Source of the DNA: Candidatus Fusicatenibacter intestinigallinarum
GTDB lineage: Bacteria; Bacillota; Clostridia; Lachnospirales; Lachnospiraceae
Assembly (NCBI GenBank): GCA_019119555.1
Contig: DWWU01000003.1
Coordinates: 24,532 to 88,531 of the forward strand
DNA length: 64,000 nucleotides
Direction: 5' to 3'
The notes under the pieces are model-generated. The model ran no database searches. It saw nothing but the letters and a program-made list of their open reading frames with translations, and was not told the origin of the DNA. Within the stretch, counting starts at the first letter, position 1. Each line of letters opens with the position of its first letter. Made by a program: the position numbers and the translations under genes. Below are positions 59,479 through 64,000 of the stretch, in pieces.

Positions 59479-59834
59479 TGGACTACGTGAATGCGTTCTG
59501 GGTGGGCGGTCTGATCTGCGCGCTGGCGCAGATTCTGCTGGACCGGACAAAAATGATGCCCGGAAGGATTATGGTGCTGCTGGTATGTACCGGAGCCGCG
59601 CTGAGTTTTCTGGGAATCTACGAACCGTTTTTCAGATTTGCAGGCGCAGGGGCCTCCGTTCCTCTGATGGGATTCGGGCACCTGTTGTTCCAGGGAGTCA
59701 GGGATGCGGTGGATGAATCCGGATTTCTGGGATTGTTTCAGGGAGGATTCCGGGCAGGAGCGGTAGGCTGTTCGGCGGCATTGATTTTCGGCTATCTGGC
59801 AAGTCTGATCTTCCGGCCGAGAATGAAAAAATAA
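59475..59834 (+). CDS. spoVAE: Stage V sporulation protein AE
   Basis: MMDYVNAFWVGGLICALAQILLDRTKMMPGRIMVLLVCTGA...FAGAGASVPLMGFGHLLFQGV. Confidence 0.93.
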   Translation: MMDYVNAFWVGGLICALAQILLDRTKMMPGRIMVLLVCTGAALSFLGIYEPFFRFAGAGASVPLMGFGHLLFQGVRDAVDESGFLGLFQGGFRAGAVGCSAALIFGYLASLIFRPRMKK

Positions 59835-59869
59835 AATGGATAAAGCGACGGCGGCGCAGTATATTGTAT

Positions 59870-59940
59870 GTTGCAATTCAGCCAGGTCTGTGCATTCACT
59901 GCACGGACCGTATGAAAACGCAGAGCCAGTTACTGTTACA
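59870..59940 (+). repeat. Family-2 element, copy 2
   Basis: GTTGCAATTCAGCCAGGTCTGTGCATTCACTGCACGGACCGTATGAAAACGCAGAGCCAGTTACTGTTACA. Confidence 0.78.
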
Positions 59941-60004
59941 CGGCGGTATCTCAGGGCTTTTGTTGCAAGTTTCCGGTGTTCGTGTTAGAATATGGGAAGT
60001 ATCG

Positions 60005-60032
60005 GTTACAGTTCAGCTGGCTGAACTGTTGT
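60005..60032. repeat. Family-1 palindrome
   Basis: GTTACAGTTCAGCTGGCTGAACTGTTGT. Confidence 0.82.
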
Positions 60033-60051
60033 AAGTATCGTGAAAGGATCC

Positions 60052-60078
60052 GGCCTGTCTGCACAGCGCAGACGGGCC
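60052..60078. repeat. Hairpin upstream of tcdA
   Basis: GGCCTGTCTGC-acagc-GCAGACGGGCC. Confidence 0.65.
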
Positions 60079-60104
60079 GCAGTACCAGGAAAGGAAGAGA
60101 TCGA

Positions 60105-60827
60105 ATGCTGCATGAATATTCGAGAATGGAACTTCTGATCGGGGAAGAGGGTCTGAAAAAGCTGCGGAATTCCAGGGTGGCGGTGTTTGGAATCGGAGGC
60201 GTCGGTTCCTATGTGGCGGAAGCGCTCGCCAGATGCGGAATCGGAACACTGATTCTGGCGGATAACGACAGAGTTTCGCTGACCAATCTGAACCGTCAGC
60301 TGATTGCGCTTCGCTCCACGATCGGGCAGCTGAAGACCGAGGTGATGAAAAACCGGATTCTGGATATTGACCCGGAGATCGTGGTTCATACCTATGAAAC
60401 GTTTTTTTCGGAGGAGACGGCGGAGGTGTTCGACTTTTCTGCCTATGATTATGTTGTGGACGCGGTGGATACGGTGACTGCAAAAATTCTGCTGATCGAG
60501 ATTGCGACGGCGACGGGGACTCCGGTGATTTCCAGCATGGGTACCGGAAACAAACTGGATCCCGGAAAATTTGAGATTACCGATATTTCCAAAACCAGCG
60601 TATGTCCGTTGGCAAAGGTGATGCGCAGAGAGCTGAAGAAGAGAGGAATCAGAAAGTGCAAAGTGCTGTATTCCAGGGAGGAACCGGTGAAACCCCGGAT
60701 TTCGGAGGAGACGAAAGGCACTGCGAAGCGCCCGGTGCCCGGAAGTATTTCTTTCGTTCCGGGGACGGCGGGGCTTATGATTGCCGGGGCTGTGGTCCGT
60801 GATCTGCTGAAACAGCCGGAAAAATAG
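60105..60827 (+). CDS. tcdA: tRNA threonylcarbamoyladenosine dehydratase (TcdA/CsdL)
   Basis: RMELLIGEEGLKKLRNSRVAVFGIGGVGSYVAEALARCGIGTLILADNDRVSLTNLNRQ. Confidence 0.93.
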   Translation: MLHEYSRMELLIGEEGLKKLRNSRVAVFGIGGVGSYVAEALARCGIGTLILADNDRVSLTNLNRQLIALRSTIGQLKTEVMKNRILDIDPEIVVHTYETFFSEETAEVFDFSAYDYVVDAVDTVTAKILLIEIATATGTPVISSMGTGNKLDPGKFEITDISKTSVCPLAKVMRRELKKRGIRKCKVLYSREEPVKPRISEETKGTAKRPVPGSISFVPGTAGLMIAGAVVRDLLKQPEK

Positions 60828-60850
60828 ATGTAACAGTTCGCCCAGGTCTG

Positions 60851-60878
60851 GTAACAGTTCAGCCAACTGAACTGTTAC
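60851..60878. repeat. Family-1 palindrome (preceded by a half copy at 60830)
   Basis: GTAACAGTTCAGCCAACTGAACTGTTAC. Confidence 0.85.
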
Positions 60879-60910
60879 GCCATTCGGCCATTGAAAATTG
60901 CTTCGCGATG

Positions 60911-60976
60911 GGCCGGATGCCCGCAGGCTCTGCGTTTTTATACGGTCTGCGCATTTCCTGCACAGAGCCTGTGGTA
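60911..60976 (-). repeat. Family-2 element, copy 3 (inverted)
   Basis: Reverse complement: ccacaGGCTCTGTGCAGGAAATGCGCAGACCGTATAAAAACGCAGAGCCTGCGGGCATCCGGCC. Confidence 0.78.
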
Positions 60977-61052
60977 CCTCGCGGAGCAGAAACCGGCAGC
61001 TGTTCCGGGGACTGAACGGCTGCAATGAAACAGGAGGAATCGAGGATAACAG

Positions 61053-61976
61053 ATGTCAGATAGAATCAGAAGACGGTTCTGTGAAATCGTCGCAGAAGAC
61101 AGAGTGCTGGAACAGGAGCCGATGGCGCGTCATACGACCTTTCGGATTGGAGGACCGGCGGATTACTTTGTGGAACTTGAAAGTATCGATGAGGTAAAGG
61201 CAGCGGTCAGGATCTGTCAGGAAGAAAACCTCCCGTGGTTTGTGCTTGGCAGAGGCAGCAATCTTCTGGTCAGCGATCAGGGATATCGGGGGGTGATTCT
61301 TTCCATATATAAGGGTTTCCAGAAGGTGGAAATAGACGGAGAGATTCTGACTGTTCAGGCAGGCACACTGCTGACGACGCTTTCCGGAAAAGCGCTGGAT
61401 GCTTCCCTTGCGGGAATGGAATTTGCATCAGGCATACCGGGAACGGTCGGAGGCGCCGTGGTGATGAATGCGGGCGCTTACGGCGGAGAGATGAAGGATA
61501 TTGTCCGGCAGGTGACGGTTCTGGATCAGGAAGGAATTGTGCGGACGCTGACCGGCGAGGAGATGCAGTTCGGTTATCGCACCAGCCTGGCGAAGAAAAA
61601 AGGTTACATAGTGCTGGAGACGGTTCTGGAGCTTCAGCATGGACAGAAAGAAGAAATTCGGGAAAGGATGCAGGGGCTGAAAGCGAAGCGGATTGCGAAA
61701 CAGCCGCTGGAATATCCCAGCGCAGGAAGTACCTTTAAACGGCCGGAGGGATACTTCGCGGGAAAACTGATTATGGACGCCGGACTGAGAGGGGCCCATG
61801 TGGGGGACGCTCAGGTTTCGGAAAAACACTGTGGATTTGTGGTGAATACCGGCCATGCCACGGCTGCCGATGTGCGTGAACTGATGCGGCAGATTCAGGA
61901 AAAGGTACAGGAACAGTTTGGAGTTCGCCTGGAACCTGAGGTGAGATTTCTGGGAGAGTTTGAGTCAAAGGAGTAA
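61053..61976 (+). CDS. murB: UDP-N-acetylmuramate dehydrogenase
   Basis: MARHTTFRIGGPADYFVE...LGRGSNLLVSDQGYRG...GIPGTVGGAVVMNAGAYGGEM...YPSAGSTFKRPEGYFAGKLI. Confidence 0.96.
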   Translation: MSDRIRRRFCEIVAEDRVLEQEPMARHTTFRIGGPADYFVELESIDEVKAAVRICQEENLPWFVLGRGSNLLVSDQGYRGVILSIYKGFQKVEIDGEILTVQAGTLLTTLSGKALDASLAGMEFASGIPGTVGGAVVMNAGAYGGEMKDIVRQVTVLDQEGIVRTLTGEEMQFGYRTSLAKKKGYIVLETVLELQHGQKEEIRERMQGLKAKRIAKQPLEYPSAGSTFKRPEGYFAGKLIMDAGLRGAHVGDAQVSEKHCGFVVNTGHATAADVRELMRQIQEKVQEQFGVRLEPEVRFLGEFESKE

Positions 61977-61980
61977 AAAT

Positions 61981-62862
61981 ATGCGTTTTGTAATCGTGAC
62001 GGGAATGTCCGGGGCGGGAAAGAGTACCGCGTTGAAAATGCTGGAGGATGCGGAGTATTTCTGCGTAGACAACCTCCCGATTCCGCTGATTGAGAAATTT
62101 GCCCAGCTGACGATGGACGGAACTGCCGGTGAGATTCAGAAAGTGGCGCTCGGCATCGACATCCGCAGCGGACAGTCACTGTCGGATCTTCAGTCCGTGC
62201 TGGAAAAAATGACGATCGCAGGTATCCGCTACGAAATTCTGTTTCTGGATTCCTCGGATGATATTCTTGTCAAGCGCTATAAAGAAACCCGAAGAACACA
62301 TCCTCTGGCGGGAAACGGACGGGTGGATGAGGGAATCAGGAAGGAACGGAAGGCGCTGGAATTTCTGAAAAAGGAAGCGGATTATATTATTGATACCAGC
62401 CAGCTTCTGACGAGAGAGCTGAAGGCGGAGCTGGACAAAATTTTTATCCAGGATCAGAAATTTCAGAATCTGATGATCAGCGTGGTTTCTTTCGGCTTCA
62501 AGTATGGAATCCCGGCAGATTCGGATCTTGTGTTTGATGTGAGATTTCTTCCGAATCCTTACTATGTGGAAGAACTTCGGCCTCTTTCGGGCAACGATGC
62601 TCCGGTCAGAGATTTTGTGATGGGATACGAGAATGCAAGGATTTTTGCCGACAAGCTGGAGGATATGATTACCTTTCTTCTGCCCAACTACATTTCGGAG
62701 GGGAAACATCAGCTGGTGATCAGCATCGGATGTACCGGAGGAAAGCATCGCTCCGTTACTCTTGCTAACGAACTGTACCGGAGACTGTCCAAAGTCAGTG
62801 AGTACGGCGTGAGAATTGAGCACAGAGATATTGAGAAAGATGCGATCAGAAAAAAACAGTAA
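61981..62862 (+). CDS. rapZ: RNase adapter protein RapZ / nucleotide-binding protein
   Basis: MRFVIVTGMSGAGKSTALKMLEDAEYFCVDNLPIPLIEKF...ISIGCTGGKHRSVTLANELYRRL. Confidence 0.95.
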   Translation: MRFVIVTGMSGAGKSTALKMLEDAEYFCVDNLPIPLIEKFAQLTMDGTAGEIQKVALGIDIRSGQSLSDLQSVLEKMTIAGIRYEILFLDSSDDILVKRYKETRRTHPLAGNGRVDEGIRKERKALEFLKKEADYIIDTSQLLTRELKAELDKIFIQDQKFQNLMISVVSFGFKYGIPADSDLVFDVRFLPNPYYVEELRPLSGNDAPVRDFVMGYENARIFADKLEDMITFLLPNYISEGKHQLVISIGCTGGKHRSVTLANELYRRLSKVSEYGVRIEHRDIEKDAIRKKQ

Positions 62863-62877
62863 AGGCGGGCGAGGAGC

Positions 62878-63822
62878 ATGTCGTTTTCCGGAGAAGTGAA
62901 GGAAGAACTTTCCAGACAGATCCCGGAGGCACGTCACTGTCAGATTGCGGAGCTGGCCGCGATTCTCGGACTGTGCGGTCAGGTGAGGGAAGAAAGTCAA
63001 GGGCAATATGCTATAAAAATTCAGACAGAAAATGTGTATGTTGCCAGAAAGTACTTTACTTTATTGCAAAAAACATTTAATATAGAAGCAGAACTTGCAG
63101 TACGTCAGAATCAGAAAGAAAACACCTACACGATTTCTGTAAATAAGCCGGAGCAGGTTCGCAGGGTTCTTCAGGCGTCAAGGATGATGCCCGGGGAAGT
63201 GAATGATACTTTTATTCATTCTGCGCTGGTGCAGAGAAGATGCTGCAAGAGAGCATATCTGCGAGGTGCATTTTTGTCATCAGGTTCCATCAGCGATCCC
63301 AACAAATTTTATCATTTCGAGATTGTATGCCCGGATCTGGAAAAAGCGGAACAGATCAGAGAGATTATCGGGTGCTTTGAGATGGAAGCACGCATTGTGA
63401 GCAGAAAGAATCACTTTGTGGTCTATGTCAAAGAGGGAGCCCAGATTGTTGAACTGCTGGGAATCATGGGGGCCAGCGTGTCTGTGCTGAATCTGGAGAA
63501 TGTCCGGATTCTCAAGGAGATGCGCGGGAGCGTGAACCGAAAGGTAAACTGTGAAACGGCTAATATCAACAAGACAGTACATGCAGCGGTGAAGCAGATT
63601 GAGGATATCCGTCTGATTCAGGAAAGAATCGGGTTTTCCGATCTTCCGGAAGAGCTGGAACAGACGGCGAGGCTGCGGCTGGAATATCCGGATGCTACAC
63701 TGGCAGAACTGGGGGCTATGCTGACGCCGGCTGTCGGAAAGTCGGGCGTCAACCACAGACTGAGAAAACTTAAGGGTATTGCAGAAGAGCTGAAAAGGGA
63801 ACAAGGAGAAGAATTATTATGA
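62878..63822 (+). CDS. whiA: DNA-binding protein WhiA
   Basis: MSFSGEVKEELSRQIPEARHCQIAELAAIL...CCKRAYLRGAFLSSGSISDP...YPDATLAELGAMLTPAVGKSGVNHRLRKL. Confidence 0.95.
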   Translation: MSFSGEVKEELSRQIPEARHCQIAELAAILGLCGQVREESQGQYAIKIQTENVYVARKYFTLLQKTFNIEAELAVRQNQKENTYTISVNKPEQVRRVLQASRMMPGEVNDTFIHSALVQRRCCKRAYLRGAFLSSGSISDPNKFYHFEIVCPDLEKAEQIREIIGCFEMEARIVSRKNHFVVYVKEGAQIVELLGIMGASVSVLNLENVRILKEMRGSVNRKVNCETANINKTVHAAVKQIEDIRLIQERIGFSDLPEELEQTARLRLEYPDATLAELGAMLTPAVGKSGVNHRLRKLKGIAEELKREQGEELL

Positions 63823-64000
63823 TTAAGAAACCTATCACGATTCGTATTTCTAACGGCCTGGAAGCCAGACCGGTAGCGATGCTGGTACAGGTGGCAAGCC
63901 AGTATGAGAGCGAGATTTATGTGGAAAGCGGAAAGAGAAAAGTCAACGCGAAGAGTATTATGGGAATGATGACGCTTGGTCTGGACAACGGAGAAGATAT
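63819..64000 (+). CDS. HPr/Crh-like phosphocarrier family protein (3' truncated by window)
   Basis: MIKKPITIRISNGLEARPVAMLVQVASQYESEIYVESGKRKVNAKSIMGMMTLGLDNGED; ATGA overlap with whiA. Confidence 0.88.
   Translation, partial: MIKKPITIRISNGLEARPVAMLVQVASQYESEIYVESGKRKVNAKSIMGMMTLGLDNGED

Noticed and set aside
1-64000. CRISPR arrays, prophage, IS elements, tRNA/rRNA genes, defence or toxin-antitoxin systems
   Set aside because: Looked for by eye through sequence and ORFs; none could be supported in this window.

Overview
The window is about 64 kb of a Gram-positive, endospore-forming Clostridia chromosome; a Lachnospiraceae-like origin is inferred from gene content and style, not proven. It is mostly core and metabolic genes:
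- nrdD 3' end, a VanRS-like two-component pair, two GH3 glycosidases, fhs behind a ZTP riboswitch
- a choline-binding-type repeat hydrolase, cdd-deoC-BMP lipoprotein, a CwlO/NlpC-type hydrolase, a YfhO-like protein
- three MATE transporters, clpB behind a CIRCE site
- a PII-amt-PII block next to oppBCDF/oppA and an aminotransferase, valS behind a T-box, an LTA-synthase-like protein, folC
- spoIIAA-AB-sigF, MoxR/DUF58, a split and divergent spoVA locus, tcdA, murB-rapZ-whiA and an HPr/Crh-like gene running off the end.
I saw no phage, CRISPR array, IS element, tRNA or rRNA.

The most unusual signal is intergenic. Family 1 is a 28-bp palindrome (GTAACMGTTCMGC-NN-GCKGAACKGTTAC) with about 20-24 copies. 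Its arms co-vary, and in at least three genes it supplies the last codons and the stop. Family 2 is a roughly 45-70 bp hairpin element with 3 copies in 4 kb around spoVA/tcdA. Family 3 is an ACAGGRAAC-NNN-GTTYCCTGT palindrome with 3 copies, each directly behind a rho-independent terminator. There is also a 234-bp near-perfect hairpin upstream of the valS T-box, and a structured leader with a terminator in front of a MATE gene that could be an orphan riboswitch. Coordinates and motifs were read by eye; no database search was run.
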